Below the pieces are notes generated by a model. The model saw nothing but the letters and a program-made list of their open reading frames with translations. It had not been told where the DNA came from and did no database searches. A program made the position numbers and the translations under genes. From Kofleriaceae bacterium (GTDB lineage Bacteria > Myxococcota_A > Polyangia > Haliangiales > Haliangiaceae), in NCBI GenBank assembly GCA_024642805.1, contig JAHEAK010000277.1, positions 1 through 6,937 of the forward strand: a stretch of DNA of 6,937 nt, written 5' to 3'. Position 1 is the first letter of the stretch. Each line of letters begins with the position of its first letter. This document shows positions 1 to 5,933 of the stretch, piece by piece.

Positions 1-927
1 GCGGTGCTCGTCGAGCCAAACCTGCAGGCCATCTCCGACGAGGCCATGCGCCAGGCTCAGGAGCTCAAGGGCACGTTCAAGGTCCGCACCAACCGACGCA
101 ACAAGCGCTTCCCCATGACCTCGATGGAAGTCTCCATGCAGGTCGGCGGGCGTGTGCACACTGAGCTTGGCCTGCCCGTCGACATCCGAAAACCCGAGAA
201 CACCATTCGCGTCGAGATCGGCGATCGGCGATCCTTTGTCTACACACAGACCATTCCGGGGCCGGGAGGCCTGCCCGTCGCCTCGGCCGGGCGCGTTGGT
301 CTCCTGCTCTCCGGTGGCATTGACTCACCTGTGGCCGGCTATCACGCTCTGCGCCGCGGCTTCATCTTATCTGCCATCTACTTTCACTCCTTCCCCTACA
401 CGGGCGACAAGAGCAAAGAAAAAGTCTTAGACCTGGCCAAGAGCCTGGCTCGCTATCAGCGGGAACTGCACGTCTATGTCGTGCACTTTACCGAGGTGCA
501 AAAGCAGCTCCGCGAACACGGCCCTGGCGATCTGGCGGTCTTGCTCTACCGGCGCATGATGATGCGGGTAGCCAGCAAGCTCGCCGAACGCAACTACATG
601 CAGGCGCTGGTGACAGGCGAAAACCTTGGCCAGGTCGCGTCGCAAACCCTCGAGAACCTGCGGGTCATCGAGGACGCAGCCACGCTGCCCATCCTGCGCC
701 CGCTCATCACCTACGACAAGAGCGACATCATCAGCGAAGCACAGCGCATCAACACCTACGAGACCTCGATCTTGCCGTACCAAGACTGTTGCGCGCTCTT
801 TGTGCCCAAGCATCCTGCCACCCGGGCCACCATCGCCAGCCTACACCGGGCCGAAGAGGGCCTGGACGTCGATGCGCTGGCCGAGGGCCTGGCCAGTAGC
901 GCCGAAGACATCGTCTTGCAGGCATAA
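1..927 (+). CDS. thiI: tRNA 4-thiouridine synthase ThiI, 5'-truncated by window edge
   Basis: This is the C-terminal three quarters of ThiI, the cytoplasmic enzyme that adenylates U8 of tRNA and transfers sulfur to make 4-thiouridine; in many bacteria it also serves thiamine thiazole synthesis. The frame is open from base 1. Because the family without a rhodanese domain is usually near 390-400 residues, about 80-90 residues (N-terminal ferredoxin-like domain and start of THUMP) should lie upstream, so the GTG at 4 is not the real start. Visible are the end of the THUMP domain (to about base 260), the PP-loop ATP-binding motif SGGIDSP at 310-330, the RRMMMR block, TGENLGQVASQTLEN, and the DCC.LFVPKHP block whose cysteines (787-792) include the likely equivalent of the E. 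coli catalytic Cys344. The protein ends about 45 residues later, so it lacks the C-terminal rhodanese domain of the enterobacterial enzyme; the persulfide must be delivered differently. The next gene begins 16 bases downstream. Confidence 0.95.
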   Translation, partial: AVLVEPNLQAISDEAMRQAQELKGTFKVRTNRRNKRFPMTSMEVSMQVGGRVHTELGLPVDIRKPENTIRVEIGDRRSFVYTQTIPGPGGLPVASAGRVGLLLSGGIDSPVAGYHALRRGFILSAIYFHSFPYTGDKSKEKVLDLAKSLARYQRELHVYVVHFTEVQKQLREHGPGDLAVLLYRRMMMRVASKLAERNYMQALVTGENLGQVASQTLENLRVIEDAATLPILRPLITYDKSDIISEAQRINTYETSILPYQDCCALFVPKHPATRATIASLHRAEEGLDVDALAEGLASSAEDIVLQA

Positions 928-943
928 TCGAGGCGAGGGATTC

Positions 944-1234
944 ATGGCAGGGCTGATGCACCACGAGGACTCCGGCGAGGGCCGATGCGCTGAATGCCGC
1001 GCGCGCCCGAGCGTGGGTCCGTGCGCGGCCTGTCACTCGATGGTGTGCGGTGACTGCTGTAGTTTGGTCAGCGACCCCGGTGGCCAGCGAGTCATCTGCA
1101 TCAGCTGCGCTCGCATGATCGCCGACGTCGAGCGACGGCCGGTGCGGAGGCGCTCGAGCTCCTCCAAGGCCACCGCGTACATGATTCTGGCGGTGCTTGC
1201 CATCGGCATCCTGGCTGCGCTGACCCGCCTATGA
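944..1234 (+). CDS. Small Cys-rich (putative zinc-binding) protein with C-terminal membrane anchor
   Basis: A 96-residue protein I do not recognise as a named family. Its first 60 residues hold nine cysteines: C15-x2-C18, C27-x2-C30, C35-x2-C38-C39 and C52-x2-C55. Four CxxC-type pairs in this spacing resemble B-box or other cross-brace zinc modules, so two bound Zn ions are plausible (inference). A basic stretch (about residues 64-75, RRPVRRRSSSSK) is followed by one hydrophobic segment at about 77-93 and a four-residue tail. This suggests a tail-anchored protein with the Cys module in the cytoplasm by the positive-inside rule. The ATG at 944 is chosen because a purine-rich GAGGGA lies just upstream (935-940) and because an upstream extension in this frame overlaps thiI and is Arg/Ser-rich shadow sequence. 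Its stop overlaps the next start as ATGA, implying translational coupling to the DUF1415 gene. Confidence 0.8.
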   Translation: MAGLMHHEDSGEGRCAECRARPSVGPCAACHSMVCGDCCSLVSDPGGQRVICISCARMIADVERRPVRRRSSSSKATAYMILAVLAIGILAALTRL

Positions 1235-1815
1235 GTGAGCGCGAGCAAAGGGCCGAGAGCGAGCGCGTCCTGGCCGAAACTCGCAACTGGCTCGAGGCGA
1301 TCGTCGTTGGCCTCAACTTGTGTCCTTTCGCCAAAGAGCCTCTAGACGCCGGCAACGTGCGCTTCTTGGTGAGTGGCCACAGCGAACTGGCGGCCGCTTG
1401 CTTCGATGAACTGGCAGGCGAATACCAAAAGCTCGATGTCAGCGAGGAGCTGGCCACGACTCTCATCATCTACCCGCGGGGCTTTGCCGATTGGGAAGAC
1501 TACCTTGACCTTGTCGACGCCAGTAACGACGCGCTTTTCGACCTCGGCTACGAGGGCATCTACCAGCTGGCGAGCTTTCATCCTGCCTATCAGTTTGCCG
1601 GCACCAGCAGCGATGATGCTGGCAACTTGAGCAATCGCTCGCCCTACCCGATGCTGCACATCCTGCGCGAGAGCGCGGTGGAAGCGAGCCTGCAATCGGT
1701 TGCGCATCCTGAGAACATTCCCAAGCGCAACGAAGCCCTGTGTCGACGACTCGGTCACGAGGGCATCCGAAAGCTGCTGGCCCAGGCGCATCCGCCAGGC
1801 GACGATCTAAAGTAA
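1231..1815 (+). CDS. DUF1415 family protein
   Basis: A 194-residue protein matching the DUF1415 family, whose biochemical function is unknown to me. Hallmarks are visible in order: the N-terminal WLEAIVVGLNLCPFAK block (residues 20-35), the central LIIYPRGFADWEDYLDLV stretch (78-95), and the highly conserved FHPAYQFAG (116-124) followed by DD..N.SNRSPYPMLHILRE (128-147). Conserved Cys31, His117 and His143 could form a metal or catalytic site, which is speculation. Length is typical of the family. The ATG overlaps the upstream stop by four bases, so it probably depends on coupled translation from the Cys-rich gene; there is no separate promoter space. Its 3' end overlaps the stop codon of the convergent gene by nine bases (1807-1815), with no obvious terminator between the two. 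Confidence 0.95.
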   Translation: MSEREQRAESERVLAETRNWLEAIVVGLNLCPFAKEPLDAGNVRFLVSGHSELAAACFDELAGEYQKLDVSEELATTLIIYPRGFADWEDYLDLVDASNDALFDLGYEGIYQLASFHPAYQFAGTSSDDAGNLSNRSPYPMLHILRESAVEASLQSVAHPENIPKRNEALCRRLGHEGIRKLLAQAHPPGDDLK

Positions 1816-2418
1816 GAAGGAGAGCATCAGGCCCTGGTGGTCGGCCTCGATCACGGGCACGAGAGTCAGTGATTCGAGAGCAAAGCCTCCCGAGCGCACG
1901 CGATTGGGTGCGCTGAGGATCGTGAGTTCGCCGACGACGAGACCAAGCACGGTACCCGGCACCGAAAAGCGCAGGTCACCGGTCTTGTATTGCACGTAGC
2001 TAAAGGCGGCGATGTTCACACTCAGGGTCGTGGCATGAGCGAGCCAGCTGTGGCGCTTGCGCTCGATCTCGGCGGCTTCCAAAAGTAGGGGCTTAAGCTC
2101 GGCGCAGGCTCGCTTCGATGGGTACAGGCGGATCGGTTGAATGAGCACGCTGAGCACGCCAGCCGTCGATTTCGCTGTGCCGGTCCACAACGCAACCTCC
2201 GCCTTCTCGTTGTCGGTGAGGAGGGCCAGACTTGCGTGGCCCACCGCCGAGGCAGCAAATAAGCCACCCCATCCCCAGTTCCACAAACTCGCTCGGTGCG
2301 CATCGCTAGCCAGGGCAAGTGCCGCCGGCGCCTTGCACTCCGAACGCGCCAATCCTTCGCTGCCCACTACACAGACAAGGATGAGGGCGCCCATGAACAA
2401 GCCCTTGGGCAGCGCCAT
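1807..2418 (-). CDS. Secreted or membrane protein of unknown function
   Basis: A 203-residue protein that I do not recognise. From the chosen ATG (2418) the N-terminus is a good Sec signal peptide: basic Lys5, a hydrophobic core at about residues 7-19, and a GLA-RSE-type cleavage point near residue 24. The frame stays open to 2577, but the extra 53 residues would bury the signal peptide and have low hydrophobicity; AAGG about seven bases upstream of 2418 supports the shorter start. The mature part has a WNWGWG motif (46-51) and several weakly hydrophobic stretches (about 52-68, 80-95, 130-145, 153-170), a RKRHSWLAHA block (120-129), and only two cysteines after the signal peptide (28 and 105), which could pair in the periplasm. 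Alternating short hydrophobic stretches allow either an inner-membrane helical protein or a small outer-membrane barrel; I cannot decide. It is convergent with the DUF1415 gene and divergent from the BPI-like gene. Confidence 0.75.
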   Translation of the reverse strand: MALPKGLFMGALILVCVVGSEGLARSECKAPAALALASDAHRASLWNWGWGGLFAASAVGHASLALLTDNEKAEVALWTGTAKSTAGVLSVLIQPIRLYPSKRACAELKPLLLEAAEIERKRHSWLAHATTLSVNIAAFSYVQYKTGDLRFSVPGTVLGLVVGELTILSAPNRVRSGGFALESLTLVPVIEADHQGLMLSFLL

Positions 2419-2544
2419 CGTGGCGCCTTGCGTCGCGGCGCCTTGCATCGAAGGATCGTATCGCGAACCAGCCACCGCGGCGCGCCAAGGACCGAGCGCC
2501 CCAGACTGGATGATTTTGTGCGCGGCTTGCAGACCACCTGCGCC

Positions 2545-2600
2545 GTGTGGGATATCTACATACCGATTATATTCCAAGGTCTTAGCGTCCTATCGGGATC
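2545..2600. promoter_or_regulatory. AT-rich candidate divergent promoter region
   Basis: In the 219-base gap between the divergent genes there is a short AT-rich island. On the - strand the bases at 2566-2571 read as a perfect TATAAT -10 box directed at the 2418 gene. On the + strand the overlapping TATATT at 2568-2573 could serve the 2638 gene, leaving a leader of roughly 60 bases. No convincing -35 element is found 16-18 bases upstream on either strand (GATAGG on the -, GTGTGG on the +), so this is a weak call. Confidence 0.3.
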
Positions 2601-2637
2601 CCCCAGCCGTGGCCTGACCATTGCAGAAGTCAGGTCC

Positions 2638-4323
2638 ATGCCCATCCGCAATGCGTACCTGGCCGCTCTTCTCGTGTTCGCCGCGTGCAGCAACAGTGCG
2701 TCGGCGCCAGACGAAGAGACCATTCCCAACGACATCACCGACCCACTCATCGTCGTCGATAGTCCAACACGGGGAACCCTGACCGAAGACGGTCGCGTTA
2801 CCGTGAGCGGTCATGTCAGCGATGAGGGCTCGGGTGTGGCGAGCGTGAGCGTCAACGGGCAAGACGCCGAGCTTGCCGACGACGGCAGCTTCACCGCCCT
2901 TGTCAATCTTCCCGAAGGCATCACCCTCCTCGAGAGTGTTGTCACCGACAAAGCTGGCAACCGCAGTGATGATCTGCGCGCCATTCTCAATGGCCAACTT
3001 GCGGATCAAGGCAGCAACGTAAAGGACGCGCTGGTTGGCAACGTCAATCGACAGACTCTCGGCATCCTGAGCACGATGGTCAGCGACGTCGCCGAGTCGA
3101 CTGACTTTGGTCAGGTGGGCAAGGCTTTCAATCCCCTCGTCGACGTGGGCAACTCCTGCGCGGGTGTGAAGCTCAACCTCAATAGCGCCAACAAGTCGAA
3201 CGTCGACATGAACCTCAACCCAACTCCACAAGGCGTTCAGGTCGAGGTCGTCCTACACGATCTCGATGTCGACATGACTGCCAACTTCAAGATCGGTTGC
3301 TTTGGTGGCGGTGGCAGCGCCGGTGTCAACATTAGCGCCACGAGCTACACGGCTACCGGCCTCCTCGACGTCAACATCACCGAAAATGGCGACCTCGACG
3401 TGTCGCTGGCGAATCTACAGACCAGCTTCCAGGGCTTCGATCTCGATGTCGGCTCCATTCCAAGCGTCATCGTCAACCTCTTCAACAGCACAGCGGAGTC
3501 CAAGGTCAAGAGCATCATTGGCAACGAGATCAACAAGATGGTCCCGAGCCTCGGCAAGGACTTTCTCAGCGACTTCACCAAGGCCGACCTGGCTTTCAAC
3601 CTGCTCGGCGACACCCTGCACCTGAAACTGCGCCCTGTCGACATCGCCATGAGTGACGAGGGCATCCGTCTACGTGTCGATGGCAGCGCCGAGTTCGAGA
3701 ACGTGCAAGGTGCCAGCTACCTGACCTCCCCTCGCCCGGTTCCAAGCATGGCCGGCGCCGACCAGGGCCTGAGCATCGGTCTTGCTGACGACCTGGCCAA
3801 CCAACTGATGGCCAGCCTGTGGGCAAGCAGTGCCATCGAGAATCTCATCGCACCGCAGCTCGCTCCCCAGATGCGTGGCCTCTTCGGAGACACCGCCGAT
3901 GACATCCGTGTCGACCTCATGCTGCCCCCTATCGTCAGCACCGACCCTGTTACCGGCGCCGTTCGGCTCACCATCGGTGATCTCATCGTCCGAGTCGCCG
4001 ACCCAAGTGGCGTATTGGTCGAATTTGCGGTCTCCGCTGAGGTCGATCTCAAGATCGAGCAAGACGCCGGTATCCTCAAGCTAGTGACCGACGCCGCCAG
4101 CGTGCGTGGGAAGCTGATCGAGAAGAGCCCGCAGGTCGTGCTCAACATCGATGACGCCACCGTGGCCGCCATCGCCGAACTCGCCATCAAACAGATCTCC
4201 AATCAGAGCGACGGCCTCTTCGAGGCTCTGCCGATTCCGAGCTTCGGCGCCATCATGGTTGGCCTGCCGCAAGTGCACGCAGCTGATGGCTACCTGCTGC
4301 TGGATGCGGAATTGAGCTACTAA
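2638..4323 (+). CDS. Lipoprotein with Ig-like domain and BPI/LBP-like two-barrel TULIP region
   Basis: A 561-residue predicted lipoprotein. The ATG at 2638 is chosen because it starts a signal peptide with Arg4, hydrophobic core 6-15 and lipobox-like FAAC with Cys17; +2 is Ser, compatible with outer-membrane sorting. The frame is open upstream to 2296, but that part is antisense to the signal-peptide gene. Residues 36-118 form a glucodextranase-B/invasin-type Ig-like domain (SPTRGTLTEDG, VSGHVSDEGSGVASVSVNG, DGSF, TDKAGN). Residues about 120-561 resemble animal BPI/LBP/CETP from end to end: strands around DLDVDMTANFKIG (208-220), an amphipathic helix IPSVIVNLFNSTAESKV (274-290) like the BPI segment WLIQLFHKKIES, a GLSIGLADDLANQLM block like BPI YLGLSDYFFNTA, and an ending FEALPIPSFGAIMVGLP...GYLLLDAELSY like BPI GFPLPTPARVQLYNV...NFLLFGADVVY. 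The approximately 440-residue length fits two TULIP barrels. Binding of lipid or LPS is inferred. The BPI match was made from memory, without an alignment program. Confidence 0.85.
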   Translation: MPIRNAYLAALLVFAACSNSASAPDEETIPNDITDPLIVVDSPTRGTLTEDGRVTVSGHVSDEGSGVASVSVNGQDAELADDGSFTALVNLPEGITLLESVVTDKAGNRSDDLRAILNGQLADQGSNVKDALVGNVNRQTLGILSTMVSDVAESTDFGQVGKAFNPLVDVGNSCAGVKLNLNSANKSNVDMNLNPTPQGVQVEVVLHDLDVDMTANFKIGCFGGGGSAGVNISATSYTATGLLDVNITENGDLDVSLANLQTSFQGFDLDVGSIPSVIVNLFNSTAESKVKSIIGNEINKMVPSLGKDFLSDFTKADLAFNLLGDTLHLKLRPVDIAMSDEGIRLRVDGSAEFENVQGASYLTSPRPVPSMAGADQGLSIGLADDLANQLMASLWASSAIENLIAPQLAPQMRGLFGDTADDIRVDLMLPPIVSTDPVTGAVRLTIGDLIVRVADPSGVLVEFAVSAEVDLKIEQDAGILKLVTDAASVRGKLIEKSPQVVLNIDDATVAAIAELAIKQISNQSDGLFEALPIPSFGAIMVGLPQVHAADGYLLLDAELSY

Positions 4324-4329
4324 CGCACC

Positions 4330-4476
4330 CTAGCGGGCATCCGCGCTGACCCCAAAGATACTGACGCCCAGCGCAGCGGTGAAGGCTGCTGCCGCCAGGT
4401 TGGGACATTGATCGGCGCTGATCCCGGCACAGATCCAGAGAGCTACCAGTAGAGCGGCTGCAAAGTGTCGTGGCAT
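4330..4476 (-). CDS. Small ORF, 48 residues, signal-peptide-like (hypothetical)
   Basis: An ORF of 48 codons that would be missed by usual length cut-offs. It starts at ATG 4476 with a strong Shine-Dalgarno AAGGTGA (4481-4487, on the - strand) four bases upstream, one of the best ribosome binding sites in the window. The product begins MPRHFAAALLVALW, with basic residues followed by a hydrophobic core and then AGISADQCPN, which looks like a Sec signal peptide with cleavage near residue 21. The mature peptide would be only about 27 residues, contain one cysteine (Cys24) and a second hydrophobic stretch (about 27-44). It may instead be a small membrane protein. The TAG lies seven bases past the convergent BPI-like gene. 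I know no family for it. A decayed gene remnant is possible. Confidence 0.5.
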   Translation of the reverse strand: MPRHFAAALLVALWICAGISADQCPNLAAAAFTAALGVSIFGVSADAR

Positions 4477-4795
4477 GCGATCACCTTAAACGGGGCGTAT
4501 GACACGATTTAACGGCTCTTGCGCGCTTTTAGGGACTTGCTTATGGAAGCCGTGCAAGAACGCGCGCTTCAGGGGTGCGGAATTGCTCCAGCGTAGTTCC
4601 ACTGCGTGAACGACAATATCGACAAGAAAGTTTCAAGCCTCGCGCCTGCGAACTCTTCTTCTCCTCGCAGATCGCGGCGATCTGGCGACTCCGCGTGAAC
4701 CTGCTCGTATTTCCGGTGCCCTGGCCCTGTCGCCTGGCGGCTAAATGCGATAACCATCCGCATCATTGGAAAAGGGCTCGGCCCGGGAAGGAACC
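4477..4795. other. Gene-free stretch between small ORF and haemoglobin gene
   Basis: No ORF here reads as coding: the longer open frames on either strand have Arg/Ser/Pro-rich, low-complexity-like translations. It should hold the promoters of the divergent genes on each side. Visible structure is a 17-bp palindrome at 4668-4684 (listed separately), CTTGC at 4535-4539 pairing with GCAAG near 4554-4558, and a purine-rich GGGAAGGA ribosome binding site at 4785-4792 for the downstream gene. I found no convincing -35/-10 pair on either strand. Confidence 0.5.
4668..4684. promoter_or_regulatory. 17-bp perfect palindrome, candidate operator
   Basis: CAGATCGC-G-GCGATCTG is an inverted repeat of two 8-base arms around one central base, about 111 bases before the ATG of the haemoglobin lipoprotein. 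Arm length and symmetry fit a dimeric transcription factor site. It has no T-run, so it is not a terminator. The GC-rich composition makes chance palindromes more likely, so this is tentative. Confidence 0.3.
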
Positions 4796-5404
4796 ATGAA
4801 CTACTTTAAATCAATCGCACTCGTTCTCTCACTCTGCGTCGTCGGAGCTGTCTCCTGTAAGAAGGACAAGGCCGCCGAGACCAAAACGGAGACCGCTGAG
4901 CCGGCCGAGAAGCCAACTGCTACTGAGCCAGTCGCCGAAGACAAGCCCGAAGAGAAAGTCGAAGAGAAATCGGCCATGGACACCATCAACGAGATGGCTG
5001 CTGGCTGTGAGACCTCCGCTGAAGCTCGCGCTGCACGTCAGGCCGAGAAGCCCCTCTACGAGCGCCTCGGTGGCAAGGATCCCATCACGGCCGTGACCAA
5101 GGGCATCATCGCTCGTCACGTCGAGGAGGGTTCGCCCATCAAGGACCTCTTCGCCAACACCGACCTCGACAAGCTCGCTGAGCACGTCGTCAACTTCGTT
5201 GGCGCCGGCACCGGCGGTCCTGAGAAGTACACCGGTCGCAACATGAAAGACGCCCACGCTGCCCTCAAGCTGACGCCTGAGCAGTTCCTGGCCGCTGGCG
5301 AGGACATCATGCAGACCCTCGAGGAGTTCAAGGTCCCAGCCAACGAGACCGAAGAGTTCATGTGCATCATTCTGTCGTTCAAAGACGACGTTCTCGCCAT
5401 GTAA
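4796..5404 (+). CDS. Lipoprotein-anchored group 1 (N-type) truncated haemoglobin
   Basis: A 202-residue protein combining an export signal with a 2/2 globin. The ATG at 4796 follows GGGAAGGA (4785-4792) and opens a signal peptide (Lys5, core 7-19) with lipobox AVSC and Cys21; an ATG at 4766 would add ten charged residues ahead of it. Residues 22-60 are a Lys/Glu/Pro/Thr-rich tether. Residues 86-202 match truncated haemoglobins: PLYERLGG (86-93), LAEHVVNFVGAGTGGPEKYTG (127-147, the E helix and GGP..YTG loop), and MKDAHAAL with His154 as the proximal haem ligand F8. By hand alignment to mycobacterial GlbN, the distal pocket differs: B10 Tyr becomes Ile (about 105) and E11 Gln becomes Val (about 131). 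The haem would sit outside the cytoplasm, on the periplasmic face of a membrane or at the cell surface. Oxygen or NO chemistry, haem binding or sensing are all possible. It is a single-gene unit with its own terminator. Confidence 0.92.
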   Translation: MNYFKSIALVLSLCVVGAVSCKKDKAAETKTETAEPAEKPTATEPVAEDKPEEKVEEKSAMDTINEMAAGCETSAEARAARQAEKPLYERLGGKDPITAVTKGIIARHVEEGSPIKDLFANTDLDKLAEHVVNFVGAGTGGPEKYTGRNMKDAHAALKLTPEQFLAAGEDIMQTLEEFKVPANETEEFMCIILSFKDDVLAM

Positions 5405-5423
5405 TCAGCTCTCCTTGTTGTGA

Positions 5424-5459
5424 AGACGCCCGCTACCTAGGTATCGGGCGTTTTTTTTT
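5424..5459 (+). terminator. Intrinsic terminator of the haemoglobin gene
   Basis: ACGCCCG (5426-5432) pairs with CGGGCGT (5445-5451); inside, after one mismatch, TACC can pair with GGTA. A run of nine T (5451-5459) follows directly. It lies 20 bases after the stop at 5404 and is a textbook rho-independent terminator on the + strand, isolating the next gene. Confidence 0.93.
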
Positions 5460-5521
5460 GTGCTTGGGAGATCCTGGCGAGTGAGCGGCACCTGGATCGT
5501 GCTACGAAGACTCGGGCGAAG

Positions 5522-5926
5522 ATGAATTGGCTCCTCGACAAACTCAAGCTCTTGGGCGTGGTCGTCCTGCTCATCGGCGGGCTGGTCGCACTGATGATCT
5601 ACAATCCCTTCTCACACGACGACAAAATCGTCGAGCTGTCGGGCAAGCTCGCCATCGAGCTGTGTGAATGCACCGGGCCGAGCTGCGCAGAGCGAGTGAT
5701 GGAGGATGTGCAAAAGCGCATCATCGGCCAGGTGGTCTCCGCCGAAATCGGCGGTGCCCATACCAAGGCTCGCGATCAGATCATCTACCTCGAGAAGTGC
5801 CACGATCTGATCATGCGTGGCGTGCCCTTCACGCTGAGCAAGAGTGATGGACGCGTGCGCTCCGTCAGTGAGTCGGCGCTGGGCGACATCAAACTCGATC
5901 TGGGTGGCGCGCTGGCGCCTCCCTGA
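5522..5926 (+). CDS. Bitopic membrane protein of unknown function with extracytoplasmic Cys motif
   Basis: A 134-residue protein I do not recognise. It starts with a short segment carrying Lys7 and Lys9, then a membrane helix at about residues 10-27 (LLGVVVLLIGGLVALMIY). With positive residues before it, the remaining 105 residues should face the periplasm. The soluble part contains C48-E-C50, C55 and C93, which could form two disulfides or a metal site, and is otherwise helical and charged (SGKLAIELCECTGPSCAERVMEDVQKRI, split over 40-67). The tail is short and Gly/Ala/Pro-rich. No lipobox is present, so it is a membrane-anchored rather than lipidated protein. The ribosome binding site is weak (only GAAG at the ATG); no alternative ATG, GTG or TTG start nearby is in frame. 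It begins 63 bases after the upstream terminator and ends seven bases before the convergent PilZ-like gene. Confidence 0.82.
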   Translation: MNWLLDKLKLLGVVVLLIGGLVALMIYNPFSHDDKIVELSGKLAIELCECTGPSCAERVMEDVQKRIIGQVVSAEIGGAHTKARDQIIYLEKCHDLIMRGVPFTLSKSDGRVRSVSESALGDIKLDLGGALAPP

Positions 5927-5933
5927 GCTTGGC

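Noticed and set aside
427..813. Long - strand ORF antisense to thiI
   Set aside because: Opposite-strand shadow of a conserved gene; no motif, signal or ribosome binding site supports it.
626..943. In-frame upstream extension of the Cys-rich gene into thiI
   Set aside because: The translation is Arg/Ser/Pro-rich shadow sequence overlapping a well-conserved gene, and a good start with a ribosome binding site exists at 944.
2419..2577. Upstream extension of the - strand 1807-2418 gene
   Set aside because: The extra 53 residues precede a clean signal peptide and overlap the AT-rich promoter-like island; the internal ATG at 2448 has no Shine-Dalgarno.
2296..2637. Upstream extension of the BPI-like gene
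   Set aside because: It is antisense to the first part of the - strand secreted protein and would bury the lipoprotein signal peptide that begins at 2638.
2590..3231. 213-codon - strand ORF antisense to the BPI-like gene
   Set aside because: Codon-periodicity shadow of the + strand gene, with no recognisable domain.
3160..3300. Cys174 and Cys221 of the BPI-like protein as the conserved BPI disulfide (Cys135-Cys175)
   Set aside because: By hand alignment they do not fall at the same places in the barrel (the BPI pair joins a later strand to the long helix), so they were not used as evidence, though they may form a different disulfide.
4569..4799. Overlapping ORFs of 65-74 codons on both strands in the gene-free stretch
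   Set aside because: Translations lack any domain or signal; the + one runs across the ribosome binding site of the haemoglobin gene.
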